Assembly: GCF_024662215.1 (NCBI RefSeq)
Contig: NZ_CP096115.1
Span: forward strand, 2,108,001 to 2,172,000
From: Methanoplanus endosymbiosus
GTDB lineage: Archaea; Halobacteriota; Methanomicrobia; Methanomicrobiales; Methanomicrobiaceae
Length of the DNA: 64,000 nucleotides
Direction of reading: 5' to 3'
In this document: one piece after another, positions 17,295 to 26,667 of the stretch
How the letters are laid out: each line of letters opens with the position of its first letter
Numbering within the stretch: position 1 is the stretch's first letter
Notes under the pieces: generated by a model
What the model was told of the DNA's origin: nothing
Seen by the model: only the letters and a program-made list of their open reading frames with translations
Databases searched by the model: none
Position numbers and translations under genes: made by a program

Positions 17295-18842
17295 TTATAT
17301 CTGAGATTTATTGTTATGTTTATTGTCTGCTGTAATTTCCGTCTGCTGTGCCGGAATTACTGATTTAATCTCATCAAGGAGGGTTTTAAACTCCTCTTCT
17401 GTAATCTCCTCTTCTGAAAATCTTTGTCTTTCTGAGGATTTTATGATTCTGATAACTGTATCATTTATTCCGGGTTGTCCGTCTGACCGCAGGCGTTCTC
17501 TGCATTCCCTGTCCGAGATCTCTTCGCCATTTGAAAATTCATTCGGGACACTTCTCCTGAGTGCTCTCACTGCCATACAGACCGCCTCTTTTTTATGTCC
17601 ATGAATGAAGAGTATTTCCGCATTTTTCAGAAGATCAGGTTCGGTTCTGTCCGTATTTTTGGGTGAGGGCGTTTCTTTCCGGGTGTTACCGGAGTATCCG
17701 GTTATTACTGAATAATAGATATAGACTGCAATGGCATTGGCAGAGGTGAAAATCAGTATCAGTATGGACAGTATGTAGAAGGGCACCACATCATCTTTTT
17801 TCAGAGTGACTGAGGTTACATTTCCGTTCTCTGATACTGCATGTATTTCTGCTGAATATATGCCCATTTTGTATGTGAGTTTTAATTCTGAATGGACTGC
17901 TGAACTGCTGCTGTATAATGAAATGTTTACTTCAGTGCCGGACTTTTCAAATCCATCTGACTCTGTCTCCGATATTATATCTGCCAGTGTTGTATTTTTT
18001 TGGAAATCATGTGGCAGAATTATTGTTGCGTTTGTCTCTTCAAGAATCTCTGTTACTTTTCCTTCATCCACAGTGCCGGATACTGAAACGATTCCGTCAT
18101 TGCTGTTAATGTATGCCGAATAGAAATAACCTGAGTTTCTTCCTCCGGGGTTTACTGCAAATGATATCTTTGAGAAATTCTGTTCATACAGTGAACTGTT
18201 TATTCCCTGAAGTATTGTGTTGTTATATGCTGCTCTGACGACTGCGTTTTTTCTGAACTCTTTCTCTATCTCCTCCTCCATCATTGTTTTTTTCAGTGCG
18301 GATGGGTCTGAGTACTCTTCAGCGGCATTGATTTCATCATCCGCGTTTCCGGAAGAATATGACGGTTTATCCTGACTGTCTGCCTTTATCTCTGAAGTTC
18401 CTTTTACAGGCGCTGAATTTCGTTCGTTGTCCTCTTCGTATTCTGCCGGACTGCTGCTGAAGCTTATGCTTATTCCGTTCAGTTCTGAGCTGTATACGGG
18501 TGAATTTCCGTATTCAAACGATATGTCTATTAGGAGATCTCTCTCCTCCCCGGAATTTCCGGCTGAGACGTAATAGGTCTCCTCTCCTGAAAATGCCGTG
18601 ACCTGCTTTCTCTGTGAGGATGAGTATTCTCCGGTTTTTGGGTCTTTCACCTTCACCACAAGGGTTCCGGGAATATCCTTCCCAAGACTGTTTGTTATTT
18701 TAACAGGTATCTGTGACTCCTCATCTGCTGAAAAACCGTAATGTGCAGAGTCGGTTGAGATGAATAAAGCCTCTTCTGCACATGCGGTTCCTGAGAGTGC
18801 TGCTGTGAGCAGCAGTATGAGGAGGAAGGACGGAGATTTCAA
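17295..18842 (-). CDS. Secreted or membrane-anchored protein of the MoxR-VWA operon, function unknown
   Basis: The 515 residues begin with a signal peptide (MKSPSFLLILLLTAALSGTA, then CAEEA), followed by a large extracellular region rich in Ser/Glu/Asn. One membrane helix lies near residues 360-385 (VPFYILSILILIFTSANAIA), and a cytoplasmic C-terminal domain of about 120 residues is charged and helical. The start overlaps the preceding VWA gene by 4 bases. The family was not recognised; the position suggests a partner of the VWA/MoxR system, analogous to the Bat proteins downstream of moxR in bacteria. Confidence 0.75.
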   Translation of the reverse strand: MKSPSFLLILLLTAALSGTACAEEALFISTDSAHYGFSADEESQIPVKITNSLGKDIPGTLVVKVKDPKTGEYSSSQRKQVTAFSGEETYYVSAGNSGEERDLLIDISFEYGNSPVYSSELNGISISFSSSPAEYEEDNERNSAPVKGTSEIKADSQDKPSYSSGNADDEINAAEEYSDPSALKKTMMEEEIEKEFRKNAVVRAAYNNTILQGINSSLYEQNFSKISFAVNPGGRNSGYFYSAYINSNDGIVSVSGTVDEGKVTEILEETNATIILPHDFQKNTTLADIISETESDGFEKSGTEVNISLYSSSSAVHSELKLTYKMGIYSAEIHAVSENGNVTSVTLKKDDVVPFYILSILILIFTSANAIAVYIYYSVITGYSGNTRKETPSPKNTDRTEPDLLKNAEILFIHGHKKEAVCMAVRALRRSVPNEFSNGEEISDRECRERLRSDGQPGINDTVIRIIKSSERQRFSEEEITEEEFKTLLDEIKSVIPAQQTEITADNKHNNKSQI

Positions 18843-19804
18843 GGGATTGCCTGCCTCCTTCCGAATGCTTTCAGTATGGCGGCAATCAGTGCGACCGCAG
18901 CAAGCAGATAAAATATGTAATCTATGTCAGTCTCCTCTGCCTCACGGACTATTGCCTGGTTAAGGCCTGAGTATATCTCACTAAGTGTCTCTTCATCTAC
19001 TGATCTGAAGTATCTGCCGTTCGTCTCTTCTGCGATATTTTTCAGCACCTCTTCATCCAGATTGGCATAGAGGGGATTTCCGAATGTGTCATAGTCATAT
19101 AATACAGGTTCGTCTGATCCAAGGCCGATGGTGAATACCTGAATATTCCGGTTTTCTGCAAATGATATGGCCTCCTGCGGGGTGATGCCTCCTGCATTGT
19201 TTTCACCGTCAGATAGCAGTATGACAACTTTTCTTCTGTCAGGAATGGAGTCTGCCATATCGGCTGCAAGTGCAAGACCGTCACCAATTGCTGTATTCCC
19301 GTCTTTTATGCTTACTGCCATCAGTTTTCTGCCGGTTTTTTCCTTGTCAGGGCTCAGGTAGGCAGCTGATGCGGCTCCGGAACTGAATGTCACAACCCCG
19401 GCAAAGTCCTTCTCTCCAAGGCTTTCTATCAGTGTGAGAGCAGATTCTTTTGCCACCTCAAGCCTGTCGGGTTTATAATCGGTTGCATGCATGCTCCCGG
19501 AGACATCCATTGCAAGGACAACATTTACTCCCTCTTTTTCAGTTTCAAGTGGCATATGCGGCCCTGCAAGTCCGATAAATATAAGTCCGGATGCCAGCAG
19601 GAGGAGAATAAGTACAGTATTTTTCGGGCCGAAATACTTCGATGCCGGATTTGTATCCCTTGCCATTGCTGCCTTTGCAAAGGAGAGTTTTGAAAATTCA
19701 AGTGACCTGCGCCGGCTGTGCTTTTCGTGGTATATGTAGTAATAAATCAGGCATGGTATAAGGAGCAGTCCTGCCAGAAATTCCGGGTGGTAAAATCCGG
19801 ACAT
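18839..19804 (-). CDS. VWA-domain membrane protein (BatA-like)
   Basis: This 321-residue protein has an N-terminal membrane anchor (FLAGLLLIPCLIYYYIYH and ILLLLASGLIFIGLAGP), then a von Willebrand A domain with an intact MIDAS motif DVSGSM, followed by VTFSSG and ILLSDGENNAG, and a C-terminal helix (FYLLAAVALIAAILKAFG). The layout matches BatA/aerotolerance-type proteins. Genes of this type lie with MoxR AAA ATPases and DUF58 proteins and are thought to act as metal- or folding-related chaperone systems. The adjoining DUF58 gene ends one base upstream. Confidence 0.88.
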   Translation of the reverse strand: MSGFYHPEFLAGLLLIPCLIYYYIYHEKHSRRRSLEFSKLSFAKAAMARDTNPASKYFGPKNTVLILLLLASGLIFIGLAGPHMPLETEKEGVNVVLAMDVSGSMHATDYKPDRLEVAKESALTLIESLGEKDFAGVVTFSSGAASAAYLSPDKEKTGRKLMAVSIKDGNTAIGDGLALAADMADSIPDRRKVVILLSDGENNAGGITPQEAISFAENRNIQVFTIGLGSDEPVLYDYDTFGNPLYANLDEEVLKNIAEETNGRYFRSVDEETLSEIYSGLNQAIVREAEETDIDYIFYLLAAVALIAAILKAFGRRQAIP

Positions 19805-20719
19805 TTATGCTGCTCTCCGGAAAAATGCTGAGAGTTTCAGATGAAGATCCCTGTAAGGGTCGGATGTTATAATGTTTAACTCCGGAATTCTGTTCTTTCT
19901 GAATAATTGTGAGAGATCTCTCTGGTATTCTTCTGTTATCTCCCTGTACCTCTCCCTGAAATACCTGTCAGATGTATCGATCATCATCTGTTCACCTGTT
20001 TCAGGATCTGAGATCTCCACCAGGCCAATGTCCGGCAGTTCAGTTTCATGACTGTCTGATACTCTTATTGCCTGAACGTCATGCTTCTTTCCAAGGATTG
20101 ATATGGCCTCTGAGAAATCAGGTGAGTCAAAGTCTGAGATGATTATAATATGGCTCTTCCGTTTAAGTCTTGAGAGGAGAAATTCTGCGGCATTCTTTAT
20201 GTCTGTTCTCCTGGAAGCTGTTTTATGCGAGATTATTGTGTTTATGGCCAGTGCGGAGTGTCTTCTTCCCTTGCGTGCCGGAATAAATCTCTCTATTTCA
20301 TCGGTGAATAAGAGAATGCCTGAGGCATCCCCGTCTTTTAGTAATGAGTAAATTATTGTCGCTGAGATCTCAAGGATTTTTAAGTCCTTTGAGATCTCTG
20401 TCCCGAAGGAGGAGGATGCCGAACGGTCGATCATCAGATATACTGCCCTCTCACGCTCTTCGTGGTATATTCTTACATGGGGCTTTCTGTATCTTGCAGT
20501 GACCTTCCAGTCCATTGATCTGATGTCATCGCCGTACTCGTATTCTCTTATATCTGCAAGATCGATGCCGCCTCCCCTGAATAGTGAACTGTGAATGCCC
20601 GTCTGTGTTCTCTCGGTCCGGCTGCGGCTGATTATTCTGATTCTGCTGACAATCTCCAGGCAATCTTTTACGGAATATCCGGCAAATGATGAAAAACTCT
20701 CTTCATCTTTGGAGTTCAA
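19805..20719 (-). CDS. DUF58 domain protein
   Basis: This 304-residue protein carries the DUF58 signature YGDDIRSMDWKVTARYRKP followed by a VWA-like region beginning VYLMIDRSASSSFG. It is a soluble partner of MoxR ATPases in the MoxR-DUF58-VWA clusters found in bacteria and archaea. The start overlaps the moxR stop by 4 bases. No signal peptide is visible, so it should act on the cytoplasmic side. Confidence 0.9.
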   Translation of the reverse strand: MNSKDEESFSSFAGYSVKDCLEIVSRIRIISRSRTERTQTGIHSSLFRGGGIDLADIREYEYGDDIRSMDWKVTARYRKPHVRIYHEERERAVYLMIDRSASSSFGTEISKDLKILEISATIIYSLLKDGDASGILLFTDEIERFIPARKGRRHSALAINTIISHKTASRRTDIKNAAEFLLSRLKRKSHIIIISDFDSPDFSEAISILGKKHDVQAIRVSDSHETELPDIGLVEISDPETGEQMMIDTSDRYFRERYREITEEYQRDLSQLFRKNRIPELNIITSDPYRDLHLKLSAFFRRAA

Positions 20720-21735
20720 GGGATCTTCACCTTTAAGAGAATCTCATCAATTATCTCTTCTGTACTGATCCCGTCTGCTTCGGCCTTATAATTCAGGATT
20801 ATTCTGTGTCTCAGAACCGGACGGGCCATCTCCCTTAGATCGTCCGGGATGACATAATCCCTCTTCTCCATCATTGCCTTTGCCTTTGCGGATAATATCA
20901 GACTTATTGATGCCCTCGGTGATGCCCCGAATTCGATATAGTCTTTATGCGTTATTCCGTATTTTTCCGGGTGCCTTGTTGAATCAACGATCTCCGCTGC
21001 GTAATTTTCAACAGGAGAACCGCAGTATATCTTTCTTATTTCTGACTGTATCTCCAGAATGCCGCTGTTATCTATTATTTTTTCCGGGGACGGGCTGATG
21101 CCGCCTGTAAAATTCCTGATAATCTGAATCTCTTCCTCTTTTGACGGATAGTTCATCATCAGCTTGAGCATAAATCTGTCAGTCTGCGCCTCAGGCAGCG
21201 GGTATGTGCCTTCTGATTCTATTGGGTTTTGTGTTGCAAGGACAAAAAAAGGCGGAGTTATGCCGTGCCTGTCGCCCTGTATTGTAACCTGCTTCTCCTG
21301 CATCGCTTCAAGAAGTGCGGACTGGACCTTTGGCGGGGCACGGTTTATCTCATCGGCAAGTATTATGTTTGAGAATACCGGCCCTTTTACCGTTTCAAAG
21401 GATGACTTCTCAAATCTGTATATTTTTGTGCCTGTGATGTCAGCCGGAAGAAGGTCTGGTGTAAACTGTATTCTGCTGAAATTGCAGCCTGTACATTCGG
21501 AGAGTGTCTTTACAAGCAGTGTCTTTGCAATGCCGGGAACTCCCTCCAAAAGGACGTGGCCCCCTGCTGCAAAGGCTATTATTAATTCCCGGATTGCACT
21601 CTCGTGTCCGATTATTACTTTTTTTATCTCTGATTCGAGGAGGAGAAGTTTCTCAGAATAGCTGTCCGGAGATTTATCCGTGATGTTTTCATCTATCTTT
21701 GGCCTTTTATGTTTATCTTCCGGCATTAAATTCAC
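20716..21735 (-). CDS. moxR: MoxR family AAA+ ATPase
   Basis: This protein of about 339 residues has Walker A GVPGIAKTLL, Walker B ILADEINRAPPKVQSALLEAMQE, sensor ATQNPIESEGTYPLPEAQTDRF, and the C-terminal lid region beginning GASPRASISLILSAKA. MoxR ATPases are chaperones that assemble or insert metal cofactors into partner complexes. Here it heads a four-gene operon next to Mo cofactor genes, which fits but does not prove a metal-insertion role. The start is GTG 21735 or ATG 21726. Confidence 0.93.
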   Translation of the reverse strand: MNLMPEDKHKRPKIDENITDKSPDSYSEKLLLLESEIKKVIIGHESAIRELIIAFAAGGHVLLEGVPGIAKTLLVKTLSECTGCNFSRIQFTPDLLPADITGTKIYRFEKSSFETVKGPVFSNIILADEINRAPPKVQSALLEAMQEKQVTIQGDRHGITPPFFVLATQNPIESEGTYPLPEAQTDRFMLKLMMNYPSKEEEIQIIRNFTGGISPSPEKIIDNSGILEIQSEIRKIYCGSPVENYAAEIVDSTRHPEKYGITHKDYIEFGASPRASISLILSAKAKAMMEKRDYVIPDDLREMARPVLRHRIILNYKAEADGISTEEIIDEILLKVKIP

Positions 21736-21948
21736 AGATAAGTTATTGAAGTTAAATATTTATGAAATTATCATGTCCTGTGGCAGGATCTGATTTATGT
21801 TTGGCACCATGTTGTAAATGTAGTTAATTTAACTCAAAAATAAATTCTGACATTAAATGTGAGGATTTATATGGTTTCTGAAATAGAGAGTTATTGGTTA
21901 TTTCAAAATTATTTATATCTCATACTTGTTTAACTTCGGTTGGTTCTC
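21736..21948. promoter_or_regulatory. Divergent promoter region of moxR and the DUF3344-ECF operon
   Basis: It contains a palindrome AGTTAA-T-TTAACT (21822-21834). The longer motif GTTGTAAAT, three bases, GTTAATTTAA (21811-21832) recurs with only the three central bases changed at 40642-40663, upstream of modA. A TATA box TTTATAT (21912-21918) sits about 26 bases before an expected start near 21941, implying a leader of only a few bases ahead of ATG 21949. Which divergent gene the palindrome controls is not decided by position. Confidence 0.55.
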
Positions 21949-24900
21949 ATGGTTTCTGAAAGATTTAATTCGTTTATTCCGGTACTAAAAATTCTGGCTG
22001 TAATATTTATATTGTCTATATCTGTTCAGTCAGTGGGGGCGAAGAGTGCCTCTCTGCCTGATTATAACAATCTGTATATTCAGACTGCAAATGATCCCCG
22101 CTTTGATGACTGGGGCAACGGGACATACTGGTTTTGGTTCCCTGAAAATGCGGGCCTTAATACCCTGCATATTACTGATGATTATACTGACTCCTACGGG
22201 CAGGTTACCCGGACTGCGGAGATGTCAGGATCTTTTTATATCACAGATACGGGGGGGATGAATTATAAAGATGACATTCTTCTTCTTCTGGCTGTAAATG
22301 GTTCTGTAAGTGATAATTTCTCAGTAAATCTCAGATGCAACGGTTTACAGTGGACACCCAATTCAACCGGACATATTCCTCCTGTAGAGAGCGAGGTCAC
22401 TTATGTGAAGGACTGTCTGAATGCAGACTTTAATAAGGATAATTTCTCCGTTTATGGTGGAAATAACGTAAAGCAGAACTGGAAACTTTACAATTCCTCC
22501 GATTATCCGCTTTACTACGGGCAGGATGTTTCAGATGCCGGCAATTCATTTAAGCTGATGTTCATTGATCTGAATGCCGGAGTTTTAAATGCTCAGAAAC
22601 TTGGTTATACTTCACTTAAGAACAGTGGTTCACTGAAGGTCAGTTATGAATTCAGCAATCTTGATGACTGTTATGCAGCATTCAATGTCTATGCCTACGC
22701 AAAGATGCCTGAGCTTGACACCCGCAGTGTGGATAAGACTGTGCAGTGGACCAACAGGCTCAATGATGAGTCCGGAAGATCAGTCAGCGGATATTCGGTC
22801 TGGTCCCTCTTTGTTCCTAAACTGACTTCTGTAACTGTTTCTCCGGAATCATCGGTGGTTGAACCTGCATCTGGCCTTCAGATGACTGCAAAGGGTCTGG
22901 ACCAGGGCGGCAATGAGATTCCGGGTGTAATATTTGACTGGCAGTCTGATGATGCCACTGTAGGATCTGTAAATTCAGACGGCCTCTTTACGGCAGTCAG
23001 CCGGGGTATATGCAATGTAACCGCATCAAACGGAAGCATAACCGGGAAGAGCCGGATCGTTGTCTCTCCGGCCGTATCTCCCCTTTACGTTGCTGGTGAC
23101 GGAAGCGGCAATTATACAGCAATATCGGATGCAGTAACCTTTGCCCACGCAGGAACTGAAATTATTGTAAGAGACGGCATATACACAGAGAGTGTGGATA
23201 TTCCAAGAACTCTCTTTATACGTTCTGAAAACGGGCCGGATAAAACAGTTCTCGATCTATCGGGACTTCCGGCAAATACTGACGGATTTGTATTCAATGC
23301 AGATTCTGTAAATGTTTCCGGCTTTAATATAACAGGTGCGTCCGGTGACGGAACCACAGGCGGTTTTGCAGTAAGGTTCAATTCAGCATCTGACAGTATC
23401 CTGCATAATAATGTGATCTCCGGAAATTCAGACGGAATATATTTCAATTCCGGAGATAACAATACAGTTTCCGGTAATGTTATCAGCTGCCCGGAGTCTG
23501 CTGATCACTATGCCCTTTCTATCAAGAAAAATTCCGGTGCGAATAAAATTTTCCGCAATTCCTTTTTATCCGGAAATCTGAAGAAAGCAGGGCAGTCGTC
23601 AGGAAATCTCTGGAATACACAGGATATATGGCAGTACACCTATTCGGACGGTTCTGAAGTCTATCAGGGCAGTTCAAAGGTGGGAAATTTCTGGAAAGGT
23701 TATGCCGGTGTTTCCGGGGATAAGCCCGGTATCGGTTCCTCTGCATATGAAATTCCTGATGTCGGAACTGACAGCTATCCGCTAATTTCACCGGTCTGCA
23801 ACTATACATTCGGTTCTTCAATTCCGGCAGGGGATACATTCTATGTCGGCCCTGATGAGGATTTCAGGACGATTCAGTCGGCGGTCGATGCCGCAAATCC
23901 GGGTTACAGGGTCATTGTCAGGGACGGGACATACTATGAATCGGTCAGTATCCGCAAAAACCTGACAGTCCGCTCTGAGAACGGTGCCGGAGCAGTGACA
24001 GTTCAGTCTGCCGGTTACAGGGGATTTTTCCTGAATGCAGATGGGATTCTGCTTGACGGGTTTACGGTTTCAAATGTTTCAGATGAATCGGATTCCGGCG
24101 GTATTTTCCTGTATAATGCCTCAGACTGCACAGTTACCAACAATTCGGTCGGTGGTGACGGTGTCGGTATTGTTATAGACGGAGATTCGGACAGGAATCT
24201 TATATCCTTCAATACAGTCAGCCTGAACTCCGATAAGAAGAGGATGTTCTCGGTAAAATCTGCCGAATGCGGGGATAACCGGGTATGTGAAAACACTTTC
24301 TCAAAAGGAAAGGGGCCAAAGGATGAGGGTTCCGGAAATCTCTACAACACCACTGATGTCGTAAAGAATTATGTCTATAAAGGACGGCAGAGTTCCTCCT
24401 TCCTTGGCAATTACTGGACTGGTGCGGATAAGACTGATTCTGACGGAAACGGCATCGCCGACAGTCCTTATTCAGACGGTGTAACTGATAATTACCCGCT
24501 TGTATCTGAATTCAGCAGTTATTATCTGAACGGTGATTATAACGGAGATGTTACTGAAGACGTTCCGCTCAACCCTCCGGAGTGCACATTCATTGGTGTT
24601 CCCGGTTCACAGTCTGTGGTAGTTGACAACAGTTCAGGACATGCCACAGTATCAGGCAACAGCATAAGGCTTTCAGAGAACGGCTTTGATATAATCATAA
24701 ACACAGTCAATCCTCCGGGTGGAAACATCGGCTCGATAACGGGTGATATAAGTTCGGTTGAGATTGTTACGTCAGAGATTAGAACTAATTTCAACAGTAC
24801 AGGTGCAGCGGGAGGTTCTGTATCAGTGAACCTGACCGGACTTTCTCCGGGATCTGAAATAAACTCCTCTGTAAACAGAACTGTTTCGGCAGGTGATTTA

Positions 24901-25938
24901 TCCGTATTCTCATCCATTGTCTCTGCCGGCGGACTAAATCCCGGAGATATTGCATTTACACTTCGTATTGTAAAATCAGCAGGATTTGATGGTCTTGTAA
25001 ACAATGCAAATGTAACTATGAGAATAGGTTCCGGGTGGGTTGATGCACATGGCGGACCTTCAGCAGTCCGCATTTTAAGAATTGCTGACAGCGGTGACGG
25101 CCAGGTGCTTTCGACAACCTTTACAGGTCCGGTTAATGGTGTTTACACCTTTTACGGCTACAGCCCGTCCGGTCTTTCACTCTTCGGCCTGTCATCCGTC
25201 TCTGCTCCCACGCCATCAGGAGATACAGGTTCATCAGGCAGCAGCGGCGGTGGTGGATCAAGTTCAGTCGGAGTTGTATTTAAGAAGGGAGTAACTGCCG
25301 GAGAGGAAGTTGATTTCATAATTGACGAGACGGCTATATCTGAGATCTCCGTTGCTGCAAAAGTTGATATAAAGGAGATTATGCTCACCGCAGAAAAGGG
25401 CAGGATGCCTTCAGGAGCAGTGAAGCCGTCCGGAGATGTTTACCAGTATATCAGCGTAACGCTTTACAAGGCAGATCCGTCAGAGATTGAGAGAACAACT
25501 CTCAGTTTTGCCGTTGATAAGAGTGCTTTTACAGGCGGATATGATCCTGAACTGACTGAGCTTGTTTATTATAATGCTGATGAAGAGTCATGGCAGAGCC
25601 TCTCCACTGTTTATGATGGTGAGAGAGGCAGTTCATATGAATTCTTCGCTGACAGTGCCTCGCTTGGGAACTTTGCAATAGTTCTGCATAAGGGTGATGC
25701 CTCTGCCGGAGAGAAAGTTCCGGCTGAGACTGTAAAATCAGGTCTAACAGAATCAGAACAGTCATCCGGTGATGGTAACTCTGTTTCTGAAAAAGAGAAT
25801 AAAGAAATTCCTGCCAGACCATCAGGTCTTCTCTTCGGAGGTTGGCTTTCGGTAATTGGTGCAGTCTGTGTGACTGCACTCATATCATTTGCAGCATTAA
25901 GAAGAAGAGAATATGAAAATACCGGCAGAAGGAAGTAA
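21949..25938 (+). CDS. Large cell-surface protein: DUF3344, Big-like, two NosD-type beta-helices, PGF-pre-PGF domain, C-terminal anchor
   Basis: The 1329-residue secreted protein has a signal sequence (IPVLKILAVIFILSISVQSV), a DUF3344 region (about 35-285; AGLNTLHIT, SGSFYITDTGG, YGQDVSD), and a Big_2-like domain (about 290-375; ASGLQMTAKGLDQGGNEIPG, NVTASNGSITG). Two right-handed beta-helix NosD-like blocks follow, each opening with a DGIY/DGTY-ES repeat (about 380-615 and 620-860). A PGF-pre-PGF-type domain (about 1110-1240) precedes a C-terminal helix (GGWLSVIGAVCVTALISFAA) and an Arg/Lys tail. It is probably an S-layer-associated or envelope-anchored binding protein. I chose ATG 21949 over TTG 21940. 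It is the first gene of the operon leading to the ECF importer, 24 bases before the next gene. Confidence 0.88.
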   Translation: MVSERFNSFIPVLKILAVIFILSISVQSVGAKSASLPDYNNLYIQTANDPRFDDWGNGTYWFWFPENAGLNTLHITDDYTDSYGQVTRTAEMSGSFYITDTGGMNYKDDILLLLAVNGSVSDNFSVNLRCNGLQWTPNSTGHIPPVESEVTYVKDCLNADFNKDNFSVYGGNNVKQNWKLYNSSDYPLYYGQDVSDAGNSFKLMFIDLNAGVLNAQKLGYTSLKNSGSLKVSYEFSNLDDCYAAFNVYAYAKMPELDTRSVDKTVQWTNRLNDESGRSVSGYSVWSLFVPKLTSVTVSPESSVVEPASGLQMTAKGLDQGGNEIPGVIFDWQSDDATVGSVNSDGLFTAVSRGICNVTASNGSITGKSRIVVSPAVSPLYVAGDGSGNYTAISDAVTFAHAGTEIIVRDGIYTESVDIPRTLFIRSENGPDKTVLDLSGLPANTDGFVFNADSVNVSGFNITGASGDGTTGGFAVRFNSASDSILHNNVISGNSDGIYFNSGDNNTVSGNVISCPESADHYALSIKKNSGANKIFRNSFLSGNLKKAGQSSGNLWNTQDIWQYTYSDGSEVYQGSSKVGNFWKGYAGVSGDKPGIGSSAYEIPDVGTDSYPLISPVCNYTFGSSIPAGDTFYVGPDEDFRTIQSAVDAANPGYRVIVRDGTYYESVSIRKNLTVRSENGAGAVTVQSAGYRGFFLNADGILLDGFTVSNVSDESDSGGIFLYNASDCTVTNNSVGGDGVGIVIDGDSDRNLISFNTVSLNSDKKRMFSVKSAECGDNRVCENTFSKGKGPKDEGSGNLYNTTDVVKNYVYKGRQSSSFLGNYWTGADKTDSDGNGIADSPYSDGVTDNYPLVSEFSSYYLNGDYNGDVTEDVPLNPPECTFIGVPGSQSVVVDNSSGHATVSGNSIRLSENGFDIIINTVNPPGGNIGSITGDISSVEIVTSEIRTNFNSTGAAGGSVSVNLTGLSPGSEINSSVNRTVSAGDLSVFSSIVSAGGLNPGDIAFTLRIVKSAGFDGLVNNANVTMRIGSGWVDAHGGPSAVRILRIADSGDGQVLSTTFTGPVNGVYTFYGYSPSGLSLFGLSSVSAPTPSGDTGSSGSSGGGGSSSVGVVFKKGVTAGEEVDFIIDETAISEISVAAKVDIKEIMLTAEKGRMPSGAVKPSGDVYQYISVTLYKADPSEIERTTLSFAVDKSAFTGGYDPELTELVYYNADEESWQSLSTVYDGERGSSYEFFADSASLGNFAIVLHKGDASAGEKVPAETVKSGLTESEQSSGDGNSVSEKENKEIPARPSGLLFGGWLSVIGAVCVTALISFAALRRREYENTGRRK

Positions 25939-25962
25939 AAAGATTATTTGGAGATAGTATAA

Positions 25963-26667
25963 ATGAAAATTTTTGTTGCTATGGATGACACTGACAATCT
26001 GAATTCACGCGGTACAGGAAAACTTGCAAGGGATACTGCGGCAGCGATTATGAAGGAGTTTCATGTGGACGGGATAACCCGGCATCAGCTCTTTGTACAT
26101 GAGGATATTCCATTTACATCGCATAACAGCTGTGCTGTGATTCATGTTGAGGCACGTGAGACGGATGACAAGGAGTGGCTCTTTGAGACTGCAAAAGAGT
26201 GCATGCTCAATGATTTTGTTGAGGGGAGCGATCCCGGTCTTGCAGTGGCATGTGCTGATGAGGTCATCCCGCCGCTGATCGCTTTTGGCAGGGATGCACA
26301 GAGGGTTGTCTTAAACCAGGAGAAGGCAAGGGGTATTGCAAAAAATCTCGGCATTCGTCTTGAGGGGCTTGGCGGTACTGAAGACGGTGTCATCGGGACA
26401 ATGGCCGGGCTTGGACTTGCAAAAGGCGGCAATGACGGCAGGTACCTGTTGTGTGGTGGTGTAAGGGATATGACCGGACCGGCTGATGTTGACAGTCTCA
26501 TTGAAGCAGGAATTGATGCTGTATTTAACATTCACGGAGGGGAAGTGAAGGAAGGCAGGATCATTATTGAGGAAGGAAAATCTGCAAAGCCCTGTCCTGT
26601 TGATGGCCGGAAAATCCTCTTTGTGGAGGATATAGACGGTAAGTATCACGCTGTTAAGAGAGGATGA
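25963..26667 (+). CDS. TiaS-like DDTDN protein (short form)
   Basis: The 234 residues open with VAMDDTDNLNSRGTGKLA, the ATP-binding DDTD motif of the TiaS (tRNA-Ile2 agmatinylcytidine synthetase) N-terminal domain. They continue with GSDPGLAVAC and GLGGTEDGVIGTMAGLGLA, which match the TiaS middle region. Full TiaS is about 420 residues with OB and zinc domains; these are absent, so this is a stand-alone core with a different job or a paralogue. The ATG lies 24 bases after the surface-protein gene, with a weak GGAG upstream, and its stop overlaps the next start (ATGA). Its presence in a transporter operon is unexplained. Confidence 0.75.
   Translation: MKIFVAMDDTDNLNSRGTGKLARDTAAAIMKEFHVDGITRHQLFVHEDIPFTSHNSCAVIHVEARETDDKEWLFETAKECMLNDFVEGSDPGLAVACADEVIPPLIAFGRDAQRVVLNQEKARGIAKNLGIRLEGLGGTEDGVIGTMAGLGLAKGGNDGRYLLCGGVRDMTGPADVDSLIEAGIDAVFNIHGGEVKEGRIIIEEGKSAKPCPVDGRKILFVEDIDGKYHAVKRG

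Noticed and set aside
23870-24180. Repeated segments in the large surface protein suspected to be a DNA repeat element
   Set aside because: The similarity is at the level of beta-helix protein repeats (DGTYYESVSI and DGIYTESVDI); the DNA is not repeated enough to be an element.
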